Shown here: positions 23,541-32,089 of the stretch, in pieces | Numbering within the stretch: the stretch's first letter is position 1 | Layout of the letters: every line of letters begins with the position of its first letter | NCBI RefSeq assembly: GCF_031846305.1 | Contig: NZ_JAVRHY010000002.1 | Coordinates: 124,001-188,000, forward strand | Length of the DNA stretch: 64,000 nt | Direction of reading: 5' to 3' | From: Spectribacter acetivorans | GTDB lineage: Bacteria > Pseudomonadota > Gammaproteobacteria > Nevskiales > Salinisphaeraceae | The notes under the pieces: model-generated | What the model was told of the DNA's origin: nothing | What the model saw: the letters and a program-made list of their open reading frames with translations, nothing else | The model's database searches: none | Program-made: the position numbers and the translations under genes

Positions 23541-24029
23541 ATGAATGTTCGCCCGTACAACCTGGCCCTCCTGATCGTGGCCATGATGCTTCCCGGCGCC
23601 AGTGCCGCCGCTGCGGAGCGCTTCGGCTATTCGGCCGCGATGCAGGAAGTGGATTCCGGAAACTACTATGTCCACGGTGACTTCGGCCATGGCGTGGAAA
23701 CCGATTTTCTGGTGGATACCGGTTCCGGCTACGTGGCGTTGTCCCGTCAGACCTTCGAGCGGCTCGAGCGCGATACGACGGTGAGCTATCTGCGCGAGAT
23801 CACCGGCCGGATGGCCAACGGCAAGCTGTTGCGGGTGCCGGTTTATCGCGTGGCGTCGCTGAAGCTGGGGGATAGCTGCACGCTGACCGATATCGAGGTC
23901 ACGGTGATGCCGGGTGGGGACCGCAACATTCTCGGCCTGAGCGCCCTGCGCAAGGCGCAGCCCTTCGCCATGCAGTTGAGCCCGCCGGTGCTGCTGCTGT
24001 CGAACTGCGGGGCGGAGCCGGTTACCTAG
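23541..24029 (+). CDS. secreted retropepsin-like aspartic protease (clan AA)
   Basis: A 162-residue protein with a signal peptide (NVRPYNLALLIVAMMLPGASAAAAE) and a single aspartic protease half-domain. The catalytic motif is FLVDTGSGYVALS with Asp59, and the second signature is NILGLSALRK, a hydrophobic-hydrophobic-Gly strand as in retropepsins; the bacterial relatives act as dimers in the periplasm. ATG 23541 is preferred for the clean signal peptide; ATG 23496 would add 15 residues. Its stop overlaps the sufS stop: both are read from the same CTAG (24026-24029) on opposite strands. Confidence 0.8.
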   Translation: MNVRPYNLALLIVAMMLPGASAAAAERFGYSAAMQEVDSGNYYVHGDFGHGVETDFLVDTGSGYVALSRQTFERLERDTTVSYLREITGRMANGKLLRVPVYRVASLKLGDSCTLTDIEVTVMPGGDRNILGLSALRKAQPFAMQLSPPVLLLSNCGAEPVT

Positions 24030-25279
24030 CCGAAGATTCGGGCCACGCTCGCCAGGCCCTCGATCAGCGCATCCACGTCGCTGTCGTCGTTGTAGGCGGC
24101 GAACGAGGCGCGGGCGGTGCCTTCCAGCCCGAAACGGGCCATGCCGGGCATGGCGCAGTGGTGCCCGGCGCGGACCGCCACCCCGGCGGAATCCAGAATG
24201 GTGGCGATGTCCTGCGGGTGGGCCTCGCCCATCACGAAGGACAGGATGGCAGCCTTGTGGCTGGCCGTGCCGATCAGGCGCAGGCCGTCGATCTGCGCCA
24301 GGGCGGCGGTGGCCCGGGCGCGCAGCTGTTCCTCGTGGGCGGCGATGGCGTCCAGGTCGAAACCTTCCAGAAAGCGGATTGCCGCCCCCAGACCGATGGC
24401 GCCGGCGATATTCGGGGTGCCGGCTTCGAACTTGGCGGGCAGTTCGTTCCAGGTGCTGCCCTCCAGGGTGACCGTCTCGATCATGTCGCCGCCGCCCTGG
24501 TACGGGGGCATGGCGTCGAGCAGGGATTCGCGGCCGTAGAGCACGCCGATGCCGGTGGGGCCGAACAGCTTGTGGCCGGAGAAGGCGTAGAAGTCGGCGT
24601 CCAGAGCCTGCACGTCAACCGGCATGTGGGCGGTGGCCTGGGCGCCGTCGATCAGTACCGGTACGTCGTGCTGGTGGGCCACGCCGATCAGCTCGTTCAC
24701 CGCATGGATGGTGCCGAAGGCGTTGGACACCTGACTGATGGCGACCAGCCGGGTGCGTTCGCCCAGCTTGGCGGCGAAGTCGTCCCGGTCGATCTCGGCG
24801 GCATCGTTGACGCGCGCCACGCGCAGGGTGGCGCCGGTGGCCTCGCACACCAGTTGCCAGGGCACGATATTCGAGTGGTGCTCGATCTCGGTGATCAGGA
24901 TTTCGTCGCCGGGCTGCAGGCGAGGGCGGGCGTAACTCTGGGCCACCAGGTTGATGGCTTCGGTGGTACCGCGGGTGAACACGATCTGGTGTTCCCGCTC
25001 GGCATTGATGAAGCGGGCCACCGCCTCGCGGGCGCCTTCATAAGCCTCGGTGGAACGCTGCGACAGCACGTGCACGCCGCGATGGACGTTGGCGTTGTCG
25101 TGTCGGTAGTAATTGGCCACCGCGTCGATCACCGCCGCCGGCTTCTGGGTGGTGGCGGCGTTGTCCAGATACACCAGCGGCTTGTCGTGCACCCGCTGGT
25201 CCAGCACCGGGAACGCGCTGCGCAGGGCGGCCACGTCCAGATGCGTTTCCGGCAGCCTGGTGGCGGTGTCGCTGGCCAC
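24026..25279 (-). CDS. sufS: cysteine desulfurase SufS
   Basis: Takes sulfur from cysteine for Fe-S cluster building. A PLP fold-type I enzyme of 417 residues: the conserved YLDNAATTQKPAAV start, NVHRGVHVLSQRST, the PLP lysine in FSGHKLFGPTGIGV, and the persulfide Cys in VRAGHHCAMPGMARF, all of the SufS (group II) type. It is the last gene of the suf operon, 8 bp after sufD. No sufE, sufU or sufT gene lies next to it, so the sulfur-acceptor partner must be elsewhere. Confidence 0.96.
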   Translation of the reverse strand: MASDTATRLPETHLDVAALRSAFPVLDQRVHDKPLVYLDNAATTQKPAAVIDAVANYYRHDNANVHRGVHVLSQRSTEAYEGAREAVARFINAEREHQIVFTRGTTEAINLVAQSYARPRLQPGDEILITEIEHHSNIVPWQLVCEATGATLRVARVNDAAEIDRDDFAAKLGERTRLVAISQVSNAFGTIHAVNELIGVAHQHDVPVLIDGAQATAHMPVDVQALDADFYAFSGHKLFGPTGIGVLYGRESLLDAMPPYQGGGDMIETVTLEGSTWNELPAKFEAGTPNIAGAIGLGAAIRFLEGFDLDAIAAHEEQLRARATAALAQIDGLRLIGTASHKAAILSFVMGEAHPQDIATILDSAGVAVRAGHHCAMPGMARFGLEGTARASFAAYNDDSDVDALIEGLASVARIFG

Positions 25280-25287
25280 GATCAGGA

Positions 25288-26622
25288 TCAGGCCAGGCCG
25301 GCGAAGCGGCTGCCGGCGGGGAGCTTTTCCAGCACCGCGCGCTCAAGGAATACCCGGATCGGCTCGAGGTCGATCTGGCCGATGATCTCGTCGACGAAGC
25401 TGTAGGTGAGCACGGCGCGGGCACCGTCCTGGTCCAGGCCGCGGCTCATCAGGTAGAACACAGCGCTCTCGTCGAGCTGACCGACGGTGGAGCCGTGGGC
25501 GCACTTGACGTCGTCGGCGTAGATTTCCAGTTCCGGCTTGGCGTCGACCACCGCCTGCTTGGACAGCAAGAGCGAATCCGAGGACTGCTCGGAATCGGTC
25601 TTCTGCGCGTCCTTGTGGACGATGACCTTGCCGTTGAACACGCCCCGGCTCTTGCCCGAGAGCACGCCCTTGTAAGCCTCGCGACTGGTGCCGTGGGGCT
25701 TGGCGTGATCCACGCGGGTGTGATTGTCCACGTGCTGGTCGCCGGTTGGGGCGTAGACGCCGTACAGGTGAATTTCGGCGCCGGTGTCGTCCAGCCGGCT
25801 GTTGGTGTCGATGCGGGCCAGTCGGCCACCCAGGTCGATGCCGTAGTTGATGATGCGGCTGTCGCGCTGCTGGCGGGCGTGGAAGCTGGCCACGTGGTAA
25901 CCGTTTTCCGGGTGCTCCTGCTGGATGCGGATGCGCTCCAGCCGGGCGCCCGGCGCCGCATGCACCTCGGTGACGGCATTGGTGAAATAGCTGTGCTCGC
26001 CCAGGCCGACATAGTGCTCGATCACGCGGATGTCGCTGTTGTCGCCCAGTTCCATCACGTTGCGGACCTGGGCCATGACGCGATCCTGACGGCCGCTGGC
26101 CACGATCAGGACGTGCAGCGGCTTGTCGGCCACCGCGCCGGCATCTGCCTGCAGATGCAGGCCGTCGGCGGCGAAGGCGGCGTTCATGTCGGTGAAGGCA
26201 CTGCCGTGGCCGTCGACCGTGGTGCCCAGGACCGGGGCGCTGCCATCGGCCAGGCTCTCGGCCAGGGCGCGCACACGGATGCCGGTGGGCAGGGCGTCCA
26301 GATCCGACAGATGCGGCTGGAAGTGGCCGTCCACGATCACCGCGCGGTGGCAGTCCAGGTCGGTCGGGCACCAGTCGGCGAGATCGCCGCTGGGCACATC
26401 GGCGGCCGAGGTCGCCATTTCGAAGCGGGCGGCCTCGATGGCGCTGACGTCGGTGTACTTCCAGTCCTCGATCTTCTTGTGCGGGAAGCCGCCGTCGGCA
26501 AAGGCCCGCAGACGCTCATGGCGTTCGCGGGTCAGATCGCCGGGCAGGTCGCGCTCGATGCGCGCGAATTCCGCCAGATAGTGGTCGATGCTGGGGCTGA
26601 TGTCCTGGCGCTGTCCGGTCAT
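25288..26622 (-). CDS. sufD: Fe-S cluster assembly protein SufD
   Basis: A 444-residue scaffold subunit of the SufBC2D complex. The C-terminal half shows the typical right-handed beta-helix sequence with GVYAPTGDQHVDNHTRVDHAKPHGTSREAYKGVLSGKSRGVFNGKV and the conserved His and Cys in DDVKCAHGSTVGQLDE. It is homologous to SufB but lacks its cofactor-binding set. ATG 26622 overlaps the sufC stop by 4 bp (ATGA), so the two are coupled. Confidence 0.95.
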   Translation of the reverse strand: MTGQRQDISPSIDHYLAEFARIERDLPGDLTRERHERLRAFADGGFPHKKIEDWKYTDVSAIEAARFEMATSAADVPSGDLADWCPTDLDCHRAVIVDGHFQPHLSDLDALPTGIRVRALAESLADGSAPVLGTTVDGHGSAFTDMNAAFAADGLHLQADAGAVADKPLHVLIVASGRQDRVMAQVRNVMELGDNSDIRVIEHYVGLGEHSYFTNAVTEVHAAPGARLERIRIQQEHPENGYHVASFHARQQRDSRIINYGIDLGGRLARIDTNSRLDDTGAEIHLYGVYAPTGDQHVDNHTRVDHAKPHGTSREAYKGVLSGKSRGVFNGKVIVHKDAQKTDSEQSSDSLLLSKQAVVDAKPELEIYADDVKCAHGSTVGQLDESAVFYLMSRGLDQDGARAVLTYSFVDEIIGQIDLEPIRVFLERAVLEKLPAGSRFAGLA

Positions 26623-27383
26623 GATGCCTGCGCTTGCGTGTCGGCCTGTTCGATGCCGGCGTAGCCGGACTCTTCCAGCGTGTCCGCCAGTTCGATGCCG
26701 CCGGTGCGCACGATGCGACCGCCGGCCAGCACGTGCACCTTGTCCGGCACCACGTGCTCGAGCAGGCGCTTGTAGTGGGTGACCAGCACGGTGGCCCGCT
26801 CGGGCGAACGCAGGGCGTTGATGCCGTTAGCCACCGTCTTGAGGGCGTCGATGTCCAGCCCGGAGTCGGTCTCGTCCAGAATCGCCAGCTTCGGTTCCAG
26901 CATCAGCATCTGGAACACTTCGTTGCGCTTCTTCTCGCCGCCGGAAAAGCCTTCGTTGACGCCGCGCTTGGCCATGTCGGGATTCATGTCGACGTGGGCG
27001 ATCTTCTCGTTGACCTGCTGCATGAACTCCATGGCGTCGATCTCACCCTCGCCGCGGGCGTTGCGGCGGGCGTTGATGGCGGCGCGCAGCATGTACAGGT
27101 TGGATACACCGGGAATTTCCACCGGGTACTGGAAACCCAGGAACAGCCCGGCGCAGGCGCGTTCGGCCACGTCCATGTCCAGCAGGTCGGCCCCGTCGAA
27201 GGTGACCTTGCCCTGAGTGACCTCGTAATCCTCGCGGCCGGCCAGCACGCTGGCCAGGGTGGACTTGCCGGAGCCGTTCGGGCCCATGATGGCGTGGATC
27301 TCGCCGGCTTTAACCTCGAGGTCGATGCCGCGCAGGATTTCGGTGCCGTCGACGTTGGCGTGCAGATTCTCGATCTTGAGCAT
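26619..27383 (-). CDS. sufC: Fe-S cluster assembly ATPase SufC
   Basis: The ABC-type ATPase of the SufBCD complex, 254 residues and cytoplasmic. Walker A is GPNGSGKST, the signature is SGGEKKRNEVF (the SufC-specific form with GEKK), and Walker B is AILDETDSGLD. No membrane part is associated. The stop-start overlap with sufD and its position after sufB fit the sufBCDS order. Confidence 0.97.
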   Translation of the reverse strand: MLKIENLHANVDGTEILRGIDLEVKAGEIHAIMGPNGSGKSTLASVLAGREDYEVTQGKVTFDGADLLDMDVAERACAGLFLGFQYPVEIPGVSNLYMLRAAINARRNARGEGEIDAMEFMQQVNEKIAHVDMNPDMAKRGVNEGFSGGEKKRNEVFQMLMLEPKLAILDETDSGLDIDALKTVANGINALRSPERATVLVTHYKRLLEHVVPDKVHVLAGGRIVRTGGIELADTLEESGYAGIEQADTQAQAS

Positions 27384-27403
27384 AGTTGAAACTTGTTAGC
27401 GTG

Positions 27404-27486
27404 AACCGCGAAGAGCGCAAAGGACGCAATGCGTCAGATAAGGGTCATTTCACCAATCTTTGCGCGCTTTGCGACCTTTGCGGTTA
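27404..27486. repeat. imperfect inverted repeat between sufB and sufC
   Basis: AACCGCGAAGAGCGCAAAGG on the left is nearly the reverse complement of CCTTTGCGGTT plus TTTGCGCGCTTTGC on the right. It lies inside the suf operon in the 126 bp sufB-sufC gap. It resembles the common genome-wide AACCGCAAAG/CTTTGCGGTT intergenic repeats. Possible role in mRNA processing or partial termination. Confidence 0.55.
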
Positions 27487-27509
27487 GTGTGAATGCTGAT
27501 CAGGGGGTG

Positions 27510-28979
<1,470 letters not shown>

Positions 28980-29000
28980 GATTGCACCGTTGACGAAAAG

Positions 29001-29456
29001 TTAGGAACCCGGGCTCGACGCGATGCCGGGCGCGGGCTGCAGCGGCATGCTGAGTGCCGGGCGATTCATGTCCGCCACGGACACATCGGCCAGCGCGCCG
29101 CGTATCGCGTCGTTGATCACCCGCCAGTGCCCGCGCAGCCGGCAGACCGACTCCATGCCGCAGAGCCCGTCATGGGCTGCGCACTCGGTCAGGGAAACCG
29201 GGCCCTCCAGGGCCGCGATGACATCGGCGATACTGATGTCTTCGGCGGGCCGGGCCAGCCGGTAACCGCCCCGGGCGCCACGTGCCGAGTTTACCAGACC
29301 GCTGCGGTTCAGCCGCTTGAGCAGCTTGCGCACGGTGGGCAGCGCCACGCCGGTGGCGGTGGCCAGATCCGCGGCATTGCGGGTGTCGTCTTCCGCGTCG
29401 GCCAGCGCGGCCATTACCACCATGCCGTAGTCGGTCAGTTTGCTCAGTCGCAGCAT
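29001..29456 (-). CDS. Rrf2-family SUF operon regulator
   Basis: A 151-residue Rrf2 (IscR-like) repressor. A winged helix at the N-terminus (LRLSKLTDYGMVVMAALA, DLATATGVALPTVRKLLKRLNRSGLVNSARGARGGYRLAR) is followed by the cluster-binding loop ECAAHDGLCGMESVC, three Cys that would bind a [2Fe-2S] or [4Fe-4S] cluster. It senses Fe-S status and regulates the operon it heads. A palindromic site just upstream of its start is the likely operator. Symbols used in different genera vary, so none is given. Confidence 0.93.
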   Translation of the reverse strand: MLRLSKLTDYGMVVMAALADAEDDTRNAADLATATGVALPTVRKLLKRLNRSGLVNSARGARGGYRLARPAEDISIADVIAALEGPVSLTECAAHDGLCGMESVCRLRGHWRVINDAIRGALADVSVADMNRPALSMPLQPAPGIASSPGS

Positions 29457-29466
29457 GCCGGATACC

Positions 29467-29481
29467 GGACCATTTCAGTCC
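29467..29481 (-). promoter_or_regulatory. Rrf2/IscR-like operator upstream of the suf operon
   Basis: GGACTGAAATGGTCC on the minus strand, 11-25 bases before the start codon of the regulator, is an imperfect palindrome resembling the IscR-type consensus with GACT..AGTC arms around an A-rich centre. It is the likely autoregulatory site. Confidence 0.55.
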
Positions 29482-29583
29482 TAAATAGGGATGAGATGCT
29501 ACGTTATCAACCGGTCGGCGGCAAGCGGAATCCGATTGACCGCGACCGCCCAACCCGATTCCAGTCATAACAAGGAGCCTTAC

Positions 29584-29640
29584 ATGCCCGCCCCAAGCCT
29601 GATTCGTGCCACTACGACGGCATGTTCCGCCCATGAGTGA
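29584..29640 (+). CDS. 18-codon upstream open frame coupled to the thioesterase
   Basis: ATG 29584 has a strong AAGGAG seven bases upstream, better than any site before the following gene. It encodes MPAPSLIRATTTACSAHE and ends in the TGA of an ATGAGTGA overlap with the thioesterase start at 29633. It is likely a translated leader that couples translation. It may instead be a remnant of a longer N-terminus shifted out of frame. Confidence 0.4.
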   Translation: MPAPSLIRATTTACSAHE

Positions 29641-30085
29641 CGTCAACCACCTCGGCTGGGATTTTCCGGCTCCGTTCACACTGGACATTACGGTGCAGCC
29701 GGGGGATATCGATGCACTGCAACACGTGAACAACGTCACCTACCTCGGCTGGCTGGAAGCGGTGTCCTGGGCCCACTCGAAATCGCTCGACCTGGACTGG
29801 GATACCTACGAACGGCTTGGCGTGGCCTGTGTGGTACGCCGCCACGAGCTGGATTATCTGGCGCCCACCCACCTGGGAGACGAGCTGGTGGCGGCCACCT
29901 GGGTCAGCCGCAATGACGGCCGGCTGTCGCTGTGGCGGCGGTTTCAGATCATCCGCCCGGCCGATGAGGTGACGGTGCTGCGCGGCCATTCCCATTTCGT
30001 GTCGGTGCGGCTGGACAACGGGCGGCCCTGCCGGATGCCGAAGGAATTCAGTGAGGGGTATCGGGTGATGATCGAAGAGACATGA
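29633..30085 (+). CDS. acyl-CoA thioesterase, 4HBT hotdog family
   Basis: A 150-residue hotdog-fold protein. The signature is QPGDIDALQHVNNVTYLGWLEAVSW, with Asp25/Asp27 and HVNN at 31-34 in the first strand and helix of the 4-hydroxybenzoyl-CoA thioesterase family. It probably hydrolyses a medium- or short-chain acyl-CoA; the substrate is not known. The ATG overlaps the stop of the upstream small open frame. It is divergent from the suf operon and convergent with the permease gene. Confidence 0.85.
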   Translation: MSDVNHLGWDFPAPFTLDITVQPGDIDALQHVNNVTYLGWLEAVSWAHSKSLDLDWDTYERLGVACVVRRHELDYLAPTHLGDELVAATWVSRNDGRLSLWRRFQIIRPADEVTVLRGHSHFVSVRLDNGRPCRMPKEFSEGYRVMIEET

Positions 30086-30150
30086 TCGGGTGCACTGGTC
30101 ACGTCATCGTGAGGCAGGCGAGGCGATCTCGAGTTAACTATTGCGCCGTA

Positions 30151-31926
30151 CTACGCAAACGCCGACGCGTACACCAGCCGGATCACGATGATGGTGGTCA
30201 CGCCGATCGCCAGATTCATGGGCAGTCCCGCGCGCAGAAACTCGTTGAAGCGATAGCCACCGGCGCTGAAGACCATCAGGTTGGTCTGGTAGCCCAGCGG
30301 GGTGGCGAAGGTGGCTGAGGCGGCCATCATCACTGCGATGACGAAGGGCATGGCGGGTAGCTGCGCGGTTTCAGTCACGGACAGGACGATGGGCAGCATC
30401 ACCAGCGCAGCGGCGTTGTTGGTGATCATCTCGGTCATCAGCATCACCGCGATGTAAACCAGAATCAGCAGCAGCAACGGATGGCCGCCGCTGGTATTGA
30501 CGATGCCTTCGCCGATTGCGCTGGCGGCGCCGGAGACCTGCAGGGCTGTTCCCAGGCTGAAGGAGCTGGCGATGACCAGCAGCACCGGCAGGTCCACGCT
30601 CTTGCCGGCCTGACCCGTCGTGCAGCAGCCAGTGAGGACCATGGCGGCGGCGCCGACCAGGGCGGCGTTGAGCATGCTGCTGAGCCCGGTTGCGGCGCTG
30701 ACAACCAGCCCGCCCAGGATCAGCCATGACAGCCAGGCTCGTTCGTGCCGCGGAGTTTCGGTGTCGAGGTCGTTGATCAGCAGGAAATCCTTGTTGTAGC
30801 GCTGCCGGGTCACGAACGCCGGCCGGGCCTCGAGCAACAGCACGTCACCCGAGCGCAATTCGATGCGTCCCGGGTTGCCCTGCACCCGTTCACCGCCGCG
30901 GGCTACGGCCAGCACGACCGCGCCGTAGCGGTCCCGGAAGCGGGCATCGCGGATGGTCTGGCCGATTACTTCGGAGTGTGGGGACAGCGCCGCTTCCACC
31001 AGACGGCGTTCAGCGCGGGACTTGCCCAGGGCCGGGCCGTCGCCGGAGGTGGAGGGCAGCAGGCCGTTGATGCGCAGCAGGTCGGACACCGCCTGGGTGT
31101 CGCCCACGAACACCAGCCGGTCGCCGCCACGCAGTTGCTCCTCCGAGGGCACGGCGGTGACCACGCTGTCCTGGCGAATGATCTCGACCAGATACATGTT
31201 TCCGAGATTGCGCAGCCCGGCCTGGGCCACCGTCTGGCCGACCAGCGGGCCGTTTTCCTCGACCATGACCTCCAGCGAGAACTCGCGCAGCTCGCCGAAT
31301 TTCTGTTCGTCACGCCGATCCGGCAGCAGCCGTGGCAGGACCAGCAGCATCAGGGCCAGACCGAACAACGCGACCGGCAGTCCGACCGTGGTGATGGAGA
31401 ACAGTGACAGGTCATCGGCACCGGTGAGCGCCTGGTACTGACTGTTGACCACGAGGTTGGTGCTGGTGCCTATCAGGGTCAACGTGCCGCCGAGGATGGC
31501 CGCGTAACTCAGCGGGATCATCAACTTGGAGGGCGCCATGCCGATGCGGCGGGACCAGGCATTCACCGCCGGAATCATGGTGGCGACCACGGGGGTGTTG
31601 TTGAGAAAGCCGCTGAGCATGGCCACCGGCAGCATCAGCCGCGCCTGGGCGCGGCGAACCGAACGGGGATGCCCGAGCAGATAGCGGACCACGAGATCCA
31701 CCCCGCCCGAGTGGTGGACGCCGGCGGCCACCACGAACAGCGCGGCAACGGTCATCAGACCGCTGTTGCTGAATCCGGCCAGGGCCTGGTTGGCCGTCAG
31801 AATGCCGCTGGCGCTGAGTACGATCAGTACGCCCAGCATCACCAGATGCGGTGGCTGGCGTCCGGCGCTCATCAGCCCGAGGGCGGCGACAGCCAGCCCC
31901 AGTACAAACCAGGCCTCGAATCCCAT
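30151..31926 (-). CDS. DASS/SLC13-type permease with TrkA-C domains
   Basis: A 591-residue inner membrane transporter. It has the two inverted halves of the divalent anion:sodium symporter family: LSGFLNNTPVVATMIPAV and GTSTNLVVNSQ in the first half, ITNNAAALVMLPIVL and PLGYQTNLMVFSAG in the second. Between them are two soluble RCK-C (TrkA-C) domains, about residues 205-375, with GRDRLVFVGDT-like strands, which would sense a cytoplasmic ligand. The family moves sulfate, dicarboxylates or similar anions with Na+; sulfate or a dicarboxylate is plausible here but not shown. Confidence 0.85.
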   Translation of the reverse strand: MGFEAWFVLGLAVAALGLMSAGRQPPHLVMLGVLIVLSASGILTANQALAGFSNSGLMTVAALFVVAAGVHHSGGVDLVVRYLLGHPRSVRRAQARLMLPVAMLSGFLNNTPVVATMIPAVNAWSRRIGMAPSKLMIPLSYAAILGGTLTLIGTSTNLVVNSQYQALTGADDLSLFSITTVGLPVALFGLALMLLVLPRLLPDRRDEQKFGELREFSLEVMVEENGPLVGQTVAQAGLRNLGNMYLVEIIRQDSVVTAVPSEEQLRGGDRLVFVGDTQAVSDLLRINGLLPSTSGDGPALGKSRAERRLVEAALSPHSEVIGQTIRDARFRDRYGAVVLAVARGGERVQGNPGRIELRSGDVLLLEARPAFVTRQRYNKDFLLINDLDTETPRHERAWLSWLILGGLVVSAATGLSSMLNAALVGAAAMVLTGCCTTGQAGKSVDLPVLLVIASSFSLGTALQVSGAASAIGEGIVNTSGGHPLLLLILVYIAVMLMTEMITNNAAALVMLPIVLSVTETAQLPAMPFVIAVMMAASATFATPLGYQTNLMVFSAGGYRFNEFLRAGLPMNLAIGVTTIIVIRLVYASAFA

Positions 31927-32034
31927 TCAGTTGTCTCGTCCGCCAGCGCAACAATGGAGCGTGACCATACCGGCTTGCAGGGTTGCTGGGAATGGTAATA
32001 GCTAAAAGTGATAAGGCTAGGGAGAGAGCAGGCG

Positions 32035-32064
32035 CAAAAAAGCCCGGGCATCGCTGCCCGGGCT
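32035..32064 (-). terminator. intrinsic terminator of fadE
   Basis: Read on the minus strand, AGCCCGGGCA-GCGA-TGCCCGGGCT is followed by TTTTTT. A 10 bp perfect stem, 4-base loop and T-run make a textbook rho-independent terminator, 26 bp after the fadE stop. Confidence 0.93.
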
Positions 32065-32089
32065 CAAGGGTCTCGTCACGGTCGCTGGA

